Origin: Pusillimonas sp. UBA6240
GTDB taxonomy: Bacteria; Pseudomonadota; Gammaproteobacteria; Burkholderiales; Burkholderiaceae_B
Length of the DNA stretch: 13,401 nt
Assembly: GCA_002441445.1 (NCBI GenBank)
Contig: DJWC01000074.1
Coordinates: 1 to 13,401 of the forward strand
Reading direction: 5' to 3'
Under the pieces are notes generated by a model. The model did not search any database and was not told the origin of the DNA. It was given only the letters and a program-made list of their open reading frames with translations. This document shows, one piece after another, positions 1-7,238 of this stretch (positions within the stretch are counted from its first letter, which is position 1; each line of letters starts with the position of its first letter). The translations under genes were made by a program, and so were the position numbers.

Positions 1-1349
1 AAAAGCCCGAGGAAATGGCCAAGCATCGCGCCATTTTCGAAAAAGGAGCGGTCGAGAAAGGCTACGACGCGGACCTAGCCGTCAAGCTGTTCGACTTGAT
101 GGAGAAATTCGCCGGCTACGGCTTCAACAAATCGCACTCCGCCGCCTACGCGCTGATCGCCTATCAGACCGCCTGGCTCAAGGCCTACCATCCCACCGAA
201 TTTTTGGCGGCCACACTTTCGTCCGACATGGACGACACCGACAAGGTCCAGATCTTCTGGAAAGACGCCCTCGCCAACGGCGTGGAGGTCCTGCCGCCGG
301 ATATCAACGCCTCGGCCTACCGCTTCGAACCTGTGCCGGACGCACATTCCGCGCGCGGCGAACCGCCGCGCACCATGCGCTACGGTCTGGGCGCGGTCAA
401 GGGCACGGGGCAGGCCGCCGTCGAGGAAATCATACGGGCCAGGCAGGAAGGCGGGCCCTACACCAGCCTGTTCGACTTCTGCCGGCGCGTCGACAGGCAT
501 ACGGTGAACCGCCGCAGCATCGAAGCGCTGATCCGGGCGGGCGCCTTCGACCAGATCTCCGACAACCGCGCCGCCTTGCTGGCGACCGTCCCCAACGCCA
601 TCGAGGCGGCCGAACAGGCCGAGCGCAGCGCCAACCAGGTGTCGCTGTTCGCGGACGACGCCAACGACATTGTCGAGGGCGAACTGGCCAAGGTGGCGCC
701 CTGGGATTTGCAGACCCGCCTGACGGAAGAAAAAGTCGCTTTGGGCTTTTACTTCAGCGGGCATCTTTTCGACGCCTGGCGCGATGAAGTGCGCCGCTTC
801 GCGCCCAAGCCCCTGGCGCGGCTGGAGCCCTCGCGCGGCCTGCAATGGTTCGCCGGCGTGCTCTCGGCGCTGCGGCCCAAGATGACCCGGCGCGGCAAAA
901 TGCTGTATGCGACGCTGGACGATGGCTCCGCCCAGGTGGAAGTCGCCATTTTCAACGAACTATACGAACAGCACCGCAACCGGCTGCGCGAGGACAGGCT
1001 CATCATCATCCACGGCAAGGTCAGCAATGACGACTACTCGGGCGGCCTGCGGGTGTCGGCGGATTCCGTCTACGACTTGCAGCTTGCCCGCGAGGCCAGG
1101 GCGCGCAGCCTGCGCATCACATTGAACGGCAACGCCGACGCGGCCCGCCTGCGCCAGTTGCTCAACCCGTTCCGGGCCGAACCTGAAAACGGCGTTCCGG
1201 GCGTTCCGGTCGAGGTCCGCCTGCGGCACGACGAGTTCCAGTGCATGGTCCGGCTGGGCGAGGAATGGCGCGTGCGCATGGCGGACGCCCTGCTGGAACA
1301 GCTGGAAAGCTGGGCCAGGCCCGACGGCGTGGAGATCAACTATTCATGA
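1..1349 (+). CDS. dnaE: DNA polymerase III subunit alpha, C-terminal part (5' end outside window)
   Basis: This is the C-terminal portion of the replicative DNA polymerase catalytic subunit; the open frame runs in from before base 1 (first full codon at position 3), so the ATG at 15 is internal. The opening residues KPEEMAKHRAIFEKGA and the block FAGYGFNKSHSAAYALIAYQ match the E. coli DnaE finger region almost word for word. A helix-hairpin-helix-like stretch follows (TVNRRSIEALIRAGAFDQ). An OB-fold follows (GLQWFAGVLSAL to about VSADSVYDL, roughly fragment residues 280-360), then a short C-terminal domain that in this family binds the tau subunit. The catalytic aspartates lie upstream and cannot be checked. 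The stop TGA at 1347-1349 overlaps the next ATG, so the sugar genes downstream are probably cotranscribed and translationally coupled. Family assignment is very secure. Confidence 0.97.
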   Translation, partial: KPEEMAKHRAIFEKGAVEKGYDADLAVKLFDLMEKFAGYGFNKSHSAAYALIAYQTAWLKAYHPTEFLAATLSSDMDDTDKVQIFWKDALANGVEVLPPDINASAYRFEPVPDAHSARGEPPRTMRYGLGAVKGTGQAAVEEIIRARQEGGPYTSLFDFCRRVDRHTVNRRSIEALIRAGAFDQISDNRAALLATVPNAIEAAEQAERSANQVSLFADDANDIVEGELAKVAPWDLQTRLTEEKVALGFYFSGHLFDAWRDEVRRFAPKPLARLEPSRGLQWFAGVLSALRPKMTRRGKMLYATLDDGSAQVEVAIFNELYEQHRNRLREDRLIIIHGKVSNDDYSGGLRVSADSVYDLQLAREARARSLRITLNGNADAARLRQLLNPFRAEPENGVPGVPVEVRLRHDEFQCMVRLGEEWRVRMADALLEQLESWARPDGVEINYS

Positions 1350-2446
1350 CGCCTTTGCGCATCCTGCATTCCGAAGCGGCCACCAGTTTCGGCGGCCAGG
1401 AACAATACATCTACCGCATGATGGTGGCGATGCGCGAACGCGGCCATCACCTGGAAGCGGTCTGCCAGCCTCATGCCATGCTCGCGCAGCGCTTGCGCGA
1501 GGCGGGCTTCACCGTGCACACCACCTTGATGGACGGGCCGGTGAACTTCATCAAGGGCGTGGCTTTCATACGCGGCGTGCTGCGCCGCGGCCATTTCCAG
1601 GTGCTGAACACCCATAGCCGCCGCGACACGATACTGGCCGGCTGCGCGGGCCGCCTGGCAGGCACCCCGCTCATCGTGCGCACCCGGCACTTGGCCAACA
1701 AAGTGGGCTCGCTGCTGTCCTATACCGTGATCCCGCATCGGGTGACCACGGCCAGCGATTTCGTGCGCAAGCACTTGATCGAACGCGGCGTTCCGCCCGG
1801 GCATGTGGCGACGGTCTACCCCGCGGTCGATTTGCCGCCTTTGCGCGAGACTTCGGGCCTGCGCCAGGAATTGCGCCTGGCGGGCAACGACATCGTGGTG
1901 GGCTGCGTTGCGGTCATGCGCGCCCAGAAGGGACATAAAGAGCTCATCGACGCCATGGAGCCCATCATCCGCGAGCGGCCCAATGTGCACTTGGTGCTGG
2001 TGGGCGGCGGCTCGCCGGTTTTCGAGGAAATCCAGGCTTATGTCGCGGAAAAGCGGCTGGATAAAAGAGTTCATATGCTGGGCATGCGCAGCGATGTTCC
2101 CGACCTGCTGGCGGGCTTCGATATTTTCGCCCTGGCCACTCGCAAGGAAGCGTCCGGGACGGTCTTCGTCGAGGCCGGCGCAGCCGGCCTGCCGGTAGTG
2201 GGAACCCGGGTCGACGGCGTCCCGGAAATGATGCAGGATGGCGTCAGCGGCATATTGGTGCCGCTGGACGATGTCCCGGCGCTGACGGCAGCCATCCGGC
2301 GCCTGGTGGACGATCCCGAGCTGCGCCGCCGGATGGGGCGGGCCGGGCTCGCGTTCTGCCGGGAGCAGGGCCGCTTCAGCGCCGAGGCCATGGTGCGGCG
2401 CATAGAATCCTGCTACAGCCGCTGGCTTACGGAGCGACAATCATGA
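1346..2446 (+). CDS. Glycosyltransferase family 4, probable LPS core sugar transferase
   Basis: The 366-residue product is a GT-B fold retaining glycosyltransferase of the GT4 type. The N-terminal domain starts MTPLRILHSEAATSFGGQEQY, with the glycine-rich acceptor-side loop; the C-terminal domain carries VLVGGGSP and the EX7E motif (E268 and E276), which binds the nucleotide-sugar donor. There is no signal peptide or membrane segment, so it should act in the cytoplasm or at the inner membrane face. I chose ATG 1346 rather than in-frame GTG/ATG codons around 1241 because those sit deep inside dnaE, while 1346 makes an ATGA overlap with the dnaE stop and places the Rossmann strand LRILHSEAA at the N terminus as usual. 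It overlaps the following deacetylase gene by another ATGA. Donor and acceptor sugars cannot be read from the sequence; a role in LPS core assembly is inferred from the neighbours. Confidence 0.9.
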   Translation: MTPLRILHSEAATSFGGQEQYIYRMMVAMRERGHHLEAVCQPHAMLAQRLREAGFTVHTTLMDGPVNFIKGVAFIRGVLRRGHFQVLNTHSRRDTILAGCAGRLAGTPLIVRTRHLANKVGSLLSYTVIPHRVTTASDFVRKHLIERGVPPGHVATVYPAVDLPPLRETSGLRQELRLAGNDIVVGCVAVMRAQKGHKELIDAMEPIIRERPNVHLVLVGGGSPVFEEIQAYVAEKRLDKRVHMLGMRSDVPDLLAGFDIFALATRKEASGTVFVEAGAAGLPVVGTRVDGVPEMMQDGVSGILVPLDDVPALTAAIRRLVDDPELRRRMGRAGLAFCREQGRFSAEAMVRRIESCYSRWLTERQS

Positions 2447-3282
2447 GCAAGGCGCGCAGCGTCCCCGTACTGATGTACCACCACGTTTCGCCGGTGGACG
2501 GCATGATCAATGTCACGCCGGCCAACTTCGAGCAGCAACTGCGCTGGCTGAAGCGGCGCGGCTACCGTTCCCTGTCCAGCGAGGAATTCGCCGCCCATCT
2601 GGCGGGCGCGCCAGCGCCGGCCCGTTCCGTGCTGATCACCTTCGACGACGGCTATCTGGACAATTGGGTCTACGCCTACCCCCTGCTGAAGCAGTACGGC
2701 TACCGCGCCATGGTTTTTCTGGTGACCTCATGGGTCGGGGACGGCCCTTTGCGCCGCCATCTGGGCCAGGGCGATTTACCCGAAACGCCATCCCACCGGG
2801 ACTGCGAGCAGCGCATAGAGCAAGGCCGGGCCGACGAGGTCGTGCTGCGCTGGAGCGAAATCCGCGCCATGCGCGATGACGGCGTCATGGAATTCCACAG
2901 CCATACCCATACCCACACGCGCTGGGACAAGATCGCGCCCGCGGCCAAGAATGTCCACATGGCGGAAGAGCTCGCCCAGTCGCGCGAAGCCTTGCGCCAG
3001 CAACTGGGCGGGGTGTCGGACCATTTTTGCTGGCCGCAAGGCTATTTCGACTCCGATTACGTGCGCCTCGCCCAGGACGCCGGCTTCAAGCACTTGTACA
3101 CGACCCAGGCTTTCGGCCAGAACCGGCCGGGCGGCGACCCGGCCCACATCTACCGCTTCGCCGTGCGCAACACCAGCGGCAATTCCGTGGGCAGGCGCAT
3201 ACAGGTGGCGGCCCATCCCCTTATCGGCCCCATCTTCAATAAATGGAAGCGCTGGAAGCGCAGCCTCAGGAAGCGTGGATGA
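2443..3282 (+). CDS. Polysaccharide deacetylase family protein (NodB homology), first copy
   Basis: The 279-residue product is a carbohydrate esterase 4/NodB-type deacetylase, a metal-dependent enzyme that removes N-acetyl groups from amino sugars. Motif 1 is TFDDGY (residues 66-71, with D68 as likely catalytic base and D69 as metal ligand). Motif 2 is the unusually histidine-rich HSHTHTH (152-158), supplying the two metal histidines. Motif 3 appears as CWPQGY. The N terminus VPVLMYHHV is typical of the family. No signal peptide is present, so it should act in the cytoplasm, unlike peptidoglycan or biofilm deacetylases. An insertion between motifs 1 and 2 (about residues 100-130) separates it from the minimal fold. 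GGAG at 2431-2434 is a good ribosome-binding site for ATG 2443. Both ends overlap neighbours by ATGA. A likely substrate is an N-acetylhexosamine in the growing LPS core, inferred from context. Confidence 0.9.
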   Translation: MSKARSVPVLMYHHVSPVDGMINVTPANFEQQLRWLKRRGYRSLSSEEFAAHLAGAPAPARSVLITFDDGYLDNWVYAYPLLKQYGYRAMVFLVTSWVGDGPLRRHLGQGDLPETPSHRDCEQRIEQGRADEVVLRWSEIRAMRDDGVMEFHSHTHTHTRWDKIAPAAKNVHMAEELAQSREALRQQLGGVSDHFCWPQGYFDSDYVRLAQDAGFKHLYTTQAFGQNRPGGDPAHIYRFAVRNTSGNSVGRRIQVAAHPLIGPIFNKWKRWKRSLRKRG

Positions 3283-4028
3283 AGCTGTCGGTCATCATCA
3301 TCACCAAGAACGAGGCCGCCCACATCGGCGACTGCATCGACTCGGCGGCTTTCGCCGACGAGATCATCGTGCTGGATTCGGGCAGCACGGACGCGACGCG
3401 GGACATTGCCGCGGCCAAAGGGGCCAAGGTCGCGACGACGGCCGATTGGCCGGGCTTCGGCCCCCAAAAAAACCGCGCCCTGGATATGGCCACGGGCGAA
3501 TGGGTGCTGTCGCTGGACGCCGACGAGCGCGTGACCCCCGAACTGGCCGCGGAAATCCAGCGCGAACTGGCCCGGCCGCGCGCTCAAGCCTACAAAATGG
3601 CCCGGCTGTCGAACTTCAACGGCCGCTGGATACGGCATTGCGGCTGGTGGCCGGACCACGTGCTGCGCCTGTTCGAGCGCGGCAGCGCCCGCTTCAAGGA
3701 CGTTGCCGTGCATGAAAGCGTCGTGGCCGACACTCCAGCGGCTGTGCTCCAGGGCCATCTGTTGCATTATCCCTACGCCAATCTGGAAGTCTTCATCGAC
3801 AAGATCAACCATTATTCGTCGCAGGCGGCGGCGATGATGCACGCCAGAGGCAAGAAAACCAGCATACTGGGCGCCACCGGCCACGCGCTGTGGACTTTCA
3901 TCCGCATCTACGTCATACGCCGCGGCTTTCTGGACGGTCGGGAAGGCTTTGTGCTGGCCGCCATGGGCGCGGCCGGCAGTTTCTTCCGCTACAATAAATT
4001 ACTGCTTTTAAGCAAAATAAATAAATAA
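3279..4028 (+). CDS. Glycosyltransferase family 2, WaaE/LgtF-like
   Basis: The 249-residue product is an inverting GT-A glycosyltransferase. It begins KLSVIIITKNEAAHI, the nucleotide-binding strand of GT2 enzymes, followed by IIVLDSGSTDAT and the metal-binding DXD within LDADERV (D80, D82). WPGFGPQKNRAL is characteristic of the WaaE/KdtX subgroup, whose known members add beta-1,4-glucose to heptose I of the LPS inner core. There is no N-terminal signal. In-frame ATG codons exist from 3243, but ATG 3279 forms an ATGA overlap with the deacetylase stop and puts the first beta strand at the N terminus, so I prefer it. The C terminus (NKLLLLSKINK) is encoded by strikingly AT-rich DNA compared with everything around it. 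Glucosyl transfer to heptose I is plausible by family, not proven here. Confidence 0.9.
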   Translation: MKLSVIIITKNEAAHIGDCIDSAAFADEIIVLDSGSTDATRDIAAAKGAKVATTADWPGFGPQKNRALDMATGEWVLSLDADERVTPELAAEIQRELARPRAQAYKMARLSNFNGRWIRHCGWWPDHVLRLFERGSARFKDVAVHESVVADTPAAVLQGHLLHYPYANLEVFIDKINHYSSQAAAMMHARGKKTSILGATGHALWTFIRIYVIRRGFLDGREGFVLAAMGAAGSFFRYNKLLLLSKINK

Positions 4029-4067
4029 GGCGTAACCAGGGGTAGCGGGCCTGGCCGCCGGCTCGCG
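3990..4067 (+). other. AT-rich gene end plus 39-nt spacer, weak promoter candidate
   Basis: The last codons of the GT2 gene and its stop (about 3990-4030) are mostly A and T, in sharp contrast to the GC-rich window. The stretch contains TACAAT at 3990-3995 (five of six matches to a sigma-70 -10 box) and an imperfect TGCTT/AAGCA inverted repeat with a 2-nt loop, followed by repeats of AAAT. No convincing -35 box is present at 17 bases upstream. The spacer 4029-4067 is the first break in an otherwise overlapping gene series, and no clear Shine-Dalgarno precedes ATG 4068. It could be an internal promoter or a processing/pausing site; neither is established. Confidence 0.25.
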
Positions 4068-5186
4068 ATGAAAATTCTTATCACCGATATCCACCATGGC
4101 AACGGGGGTGGCCACGTCACATACGTACTCAGCTTGCTGAGGGGTTTACGGCACCAGCACGATCTGACGGTCGCGGCGCCCGAGACCGGCCGCCTGTACA
4201 AACTGGCATCGCTTATGCAGGGCGTGCGCGTGCAGCCCGGCCTGTATACCTCCCGGCCTTTGCCGCTGATCAGGGAAGTCATCCAGTTGCGGCGCTTCCT
4301 GAAGCGGGAACGCTTCGATGTCGTGCACGTGAACGGCGGCGCGGATCACCGCCATGTCATGCTCGCCTGCCTGGGCATGCGTCAGCGTCCGGCCATAGTG
4401 TGGACCAAACACAACACCAATCGGGTATGCAGCCTGGGCCACCGCCTGCGCGCCTGGCTGGGCACGCATGCCTCCATCGCGGTCTGCGATTATGTGGCGC
4501 GCATGCTGGCCGAATCGGGGTATCGGCGCAGGCCCATACACATGGTGCGCAATGGCATAGACCTCGATTACCTGAAACCGGTGGAAGAGGCCGCCAAGCG
4601 CGCCTACCGGCGTGCGCTGTTCGGGGAATTGGATGACGGCGTTCTGGTGCTGGGCAGCATAGGTGGCACGGATTTGAACAAGGGCTGGCTGGACTTGGTG
4701 CAGGCCGTCGCCGGCCTGGAGCCCGCCCTGCGCCGGCGCTTGCGCATCGTCGTGGCGGGGGATCCGCCCGCCGCGGCCATGCAGCGGCGGGTGCGGGAAC
4801 TGGGCATGCAGGGCCGGGTGGTCTTCCCCGGCCTGGTGAAGGATGTGCGCCATATATTGGGCGCCAGCGATATCGGTTTTGTGCTGTCCTACCGCGAAGC
4901 GGCCTCGTATGCCAGTTGCGAAACCATGGCCATGGGCCTGCCGGCGCTGGTGTCCAATGCCGGCGGCCTGCCGGAAAACGTGCGCGACGGGCTGGACGGC
5001 TGGGTCGTGCCGGCGGGCGACATCCCGGCCTTGCAGCGCACCTTGCGCGCCATACTGGCCGAGCCGGCATGCGTGGCGGTCAGGGGCCGGTCCGCGCGCG
5101 CCCGGGTGGAACAGGCGTTTTCCACCGCCGGCTTCCTGCGGCAGACCCAAAGCGTGTATGCGCAAGCCAGGGGGCTCGCGGTCTAG
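4068..5186 (+). CDS. Glycosyltransferase family 4, probable LPS core sugar transferase
   Basis: The 372-residue product is a second GT-B, GT4-type transferase. It opens MKILITDIHHGNGGGHVTYV, the usual first strand and glycine loop. VVHVNGGADHRHVM and IVWTKHNTN complete the acceptor domain. The donor domain shows VLGSIGGTDLNKGWLDLVQA, IVVAGDPP and the EX7E motif (E277 and E285, in EAASYASCETMAMGLP). It lacks a signal peptide and membrane segments. ATG 4068 is the natural start because it begins the first strand; it has no strong ribosome-binding site and follows the AT-rich spacer, so this gene may be less tightly coupled to its upstream neighbours. Donor sugar is unknown; the neighbouring deacetylases make an N-acetylhexosamine transferase one reasonable possibility. 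Confidence 0.88.
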   Translation: MKILITDIHHGNGGGHVTYVLSLLRGLRHQHDLTVAAPETGRLYKLASLMQGVRVQPGLYTSRPLPLIREVIQLRRFLKRERFDVVHVNGGADHRHVMLACLGMRQRPAIVWTKHNTNRVCSLGHRLRAWLGTHASIAVCDYVARMLAESGYRRRPIHMVRNGIDLDYLKPVEEAAKRAYRRALFGELDDGVLVLGSIGGTDLNKGWLDLVQAVAGLEPALRRRLRIVVAGDPPAAAMQRRVRELGMQGRVVFPGLVKDVRHILGASDIGFVLSYREAASYASCETMAMGLPALVSNAGGLPENVRDGLDGWVVPAGDIPALQRTLRAILAEPACVAVRGRSARARVEQAFSTAGFLRQTQSVYAQARGLAV

Positions 5187-5199
5187 CGGCCCGCCCCGA

Positions 5200-5205
5200 T
5201 ATAAT
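5200..5205 (+). promoter_or_regulatory. Consensus -10 box (TATAAT) just before the second deacetylase
   Basis: A perfect TATAAT lies between the GT4 stop (5184-5186) and the ATG at 5212, with only six bases between box and start codon. Transcription starting at the normal distance would begin at about the A of the ATG, giving a leaderless or nearly leaderless message. No recognisable -35 box is seen at 16-18 bases upstream. No Shine-Dalgarno sequence precedes the ATG, which fits that reading. A chance match in an AT-rich hexamer remains possible. Confidence 0.4.
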
Positions 5206-5211
5206 CGTTGC

Positions 5212-5946
5212 ATGATACCCATACTCATGTACCACCAGATCGGCGAGCCGGCGCCCAGGGGTACGCCTTACCGCAGTCTCGTCGTCCATCCCGCGGACTT
5301 CCGGCGGCAGATGACTTGGTTGCGCCGCCTGGGCTATCGCGGCCTGTCCATGCGGGATCTCATGCCTTACATACGGGGGGAACGCCGCGGCAAAGTGGTG
5401 GGCATCACTTTCGACGACGGCTACCGCAATGTCTACCGCAACGCGCTGCCGGTGCTGCGCGAGCAAGGCTTCACCGCCACCAATTACTTCGTCGCCCGGC
5501 AGCTCGATGGCGGCAATGTCTGGGACTACGAAAAAGGCATCGCGCACGCCGACCTGATGTCGGCGGACGAGTTGCGGCAATGGGCCGCCCAGGGCATGGA
5601 GGTCGGCTCGCACACGCTGGACCACCCTTACTTGCCCAAGCTGTCGCCGGAACTCGCCGATTACCAGATACGGCAGTCCAAGCGCGAGCTGGAGGAAGTC
5701 CTGGGTGCCGAAGTCAGCGCGTTCTGCTACCCTTACGGGGGCGAGAACGCGGAATTGCGCGGCATGGTGCGCAATGCGGGCTACACCAACGCCACCACCA
5801 CCGCGGGCGGGCTGGCCCGAGCGGATGACGATGTTTACGAATTGCCCAGGGTCACCGTGTCGCGCTCCACCAACATACTCCGCTTCCTGCAAAAATGCAT
5901 GACCCGGCTGGAAGAAAATCGCCGCAGGCGCCAGTCCGGTGTCTGA
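5212..5946 (+). CDS. Polysaccharide deacetylase family protein (NodB homology), second copy
   Basis: The 244-residue product is a second NodB/CE4-type deacetylase, more canonical and shorter than the first. Motif 1 is TFDDGY (66-71, D68/D69), motif 2 is HTLDH (H134, H138), and motif 3 is FCYPYG (171-176). The N terminus IPILMYHQIGEP is the classic family start, which fixes the start at ATG 5212 even though the frame is open far upstream inside the previous gene. It has no signal peptide, so it should work in the cytoplasm. Its first two motifs fall at the same residue numbers as in the first copy at motif 1 but diverge at motif 2, so the two are paralogues or independent recruits rather than a recent duplication. 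The gene follows a TATAAT box and has no ribosome-binding site. The likely substrate is an N-acetylated core sugar, inferred from context. Confidence 0.9.
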   Translation: MIPILMYHQIGEPAPRGTPYRSLVVHPADFRRQMTWLRRLGYRGLSMRDLMPYIRGERRGKVVGITFDDGYRNVYRNALPVLREQGFTATNYFVARQLDGGNVWDYEKGIAHADLMSADELRQWAAQGMEVGSHTLDHPYLPKLSPELADYQIRQSKRELEEVLGAEVSAFCYPYGGENAELRGMVRNAGYTNATTTAGGLARADDDVYELPRVTVSRSTNILRFLQKCMTRLEENRRRRQSGV

Positions 5947-6082
5947 GCGCGCCACCCGCTCCGGCCCGAGCCCCGTCCTTGCGGGCGGGAGGGGCGGCAA
6001 TGCGCCTACGCGGCCCGGATCACCCTCGTCGGCCGGACAGCATGCGGCCGCCAGCCCGGAGTTTTTCACCGATGCCAAAGAT

Positions 6083-7228
6083 ATGCCCCCGCCCCGATTG
6101 AAAATCGCTTTCGTGGTGGACCGCTTCGGCAACCGCTACGGCGGGGCGGAAGCCTACGGCGTGGAATTGATGCGCGAGCTGGCCGGCGCACACGACATCA
6201 CCGTCTTTGCACGGGAATACGACCAGGCCTGCGGGCTGGAGCTGCCTTTCGTCTCTTTGCGCTCGTGGCGCCATTGGCCGAGCTGGCTGCGGGTGCTGAT
6301 ATTCGCCTGGCGCGCGCGGCGGGCCACCCGAACCGGCTTCGATATCGTGCATTCCCACATGAACGGCTGGTGCGGCGACGTGGAGGTGGTGCATGTCACG
6401 CCGGTGCGCTACAACTGGCGGGTACGCGCCATGCCCGCATTGAAGCGCATGCTGTCCTACGTCAGCCCGCGCGTCCAGACCTATCTCGGGCTGGAGGCCC
6501 GGCGCGTGGCGGAACGGGCGGGGCACCGCACAGTGGCCGTGTCGGGCTTGATCGCCGAACAATTGCGCCAGGCTTACGGCGCCGCGCGCGACTTTCCCGT
6601 CATACCCCCGGGGGTATCCCCGCCCGATGCCGGCCAAGAAGCCGATGCCGCCCTGATACGGCGAGAACTGGGCCTGGGCGAGGGCGACTGCGTGTGCCTG
6701 CTGGTTGCGCGCAATCCGCTGCGCAAAGGCCTGCCCACCGTCTTGAAGGCTTTGGCCGCATTGCCGCAGCGTTACAAGTTGCTGGTGGTGGGCGGCAATG
6801 GCGCGACGCGGGACTTCATACAACGCTCGCCCGACTGCCGCGATATGGCCGGCCGCATCAAGCTGGTCGAGGAAACGGCCGAGGTCGGCCGCTATTACGG
6901 GGCGGCCGATATCTATGTGCATCCCACGCTGAACGACAGCTTCGGCATGGCGCCGCTGGAAGCCATGTCTTTCGGGCTGCCGGTGATACTCAGCCCCAGT
7001 CCATGGTGCGGCTTCGCCCAGTATGTGCGGGACGGGCACGATGCCATGGTGCTTGCGCACCCCGAAGACCACGATCAGTTGGCGCGGTACATAGCGCGGC
7101 TGGACGGCGACGCCGGCTTGCGGGCCGCGTTGCTCCGGGGCGCGGGCGAAGTGGTGGCGCGCCATAGCTGGGCCGAAGTCGCCAGCCGGTATGAAGATCT
7201 GTACCGGCAGGTCATGGCGGAGCGCTAG
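6083..7228 (+). CDS. Glycosyltransferase family 4, probable LPS core sugar transferase
   Basis: The 381-residue product is a GT-B, GT4-type transferase. It starts MPPPRLKIAFVVDRFGNRYGGAEAYG in two parts: a short lead, then the Rossmann strand and glycine loop. The acceptor domain has FDIVHSHMNGW. The donor domain shows LLVARNPLRKGLPTVLKAL, LLVVGGNGATRD and DSFGMAPLEAMSFGLPVI, where the usual EX7E pair is D285 and E293, so the first glutamate is replaced by aspartate. The frame opens at GTG 5939, overlapping the deacetylase stop, but the extra 48 residues are low-complexity Pro/Gly/Ala/Ser and no ribosome-binding site precedes the GTG. ATG 6083 is therefore preferred; TTG 6098 is a further option. 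That leaves 136 bases (5947-6082) with no convincing gene. The stop is ten bases before the alkA start. Sugar specificity is unknown. Confidence 0.88.
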   Translation: MPPPRLKIAFVVDRFGNRYGGAEAYGVELMRELAGAHDITVFAREYDQACGLELPFVSLRSWRHWPSWLRVLIFAWRARRATRTGFDIVHSHMNGWCGDVEVVHVTPVRYNWRVRAMPALKRMLSYVSPRVQTYLGLEARRVAERAGHRTVAVSGLIAEQLRQAYGAARDFPVIPPGVSPPDAGQEADAALIRRELGLGEGDCVCLLVARNPLRKGLPTVLKALAALPQRYKLLVVGGNGATRDFIQRSPDCRDMAGRIKLVEETAEVGRYYGAADIYVHPTLNDSFGMAPLEAMSFGLPVILSPSPWCGFAQYVRDGHDAMVLAHPEDHDQLARYIARLDGDAGLRAALLRGAGEVVARHSWAEVASRYEDLYRQVMAER

Positions 7229-7238
7229 GCCGGCTGTC

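Noticed and set aside
1241..1345. N-terminal extension of the first GT4 to an in-frame start at 1241
   Set aside because: It lies wholly inside the well-conserved dnaE C terminus in another frame and adds Arg/Gly-rich sequence; the ATGA start at 1346 fits the family.
1340..2440. 366-residue open frame on the minus strand opposite the first GT4
   Set aside because: High GC content keeps antisense frames open; the translation is His/Ala/Gln-rich with no motif, while the plus strand has clear GT4 motifs.
3243..3278. Upstream ATG 3243 as start of the GT2
   Set aside because: It would overlap the deacetylase by 40 bases and add 12 non-conserved residues before the first beta strand.
5961..5996. 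GC-rich inverted repeat after the second deacetylase (GCCCC/GGGGC) as a terminator
   Set aside because: The stem is five base pairs with a long loop and has no T-run; such pairings are expected by chance in GC-rich DNA.
5939..6082. GTG 5939 as start of the last GT4
   Set aside because: The extra 48 residues are low-complexity, no ribosome-binding site precedes the GTG, and the Rossmann strand begins just after ATG 6083. It would overlap the deacetylase stop, so some coupling cannot be fully excluded.
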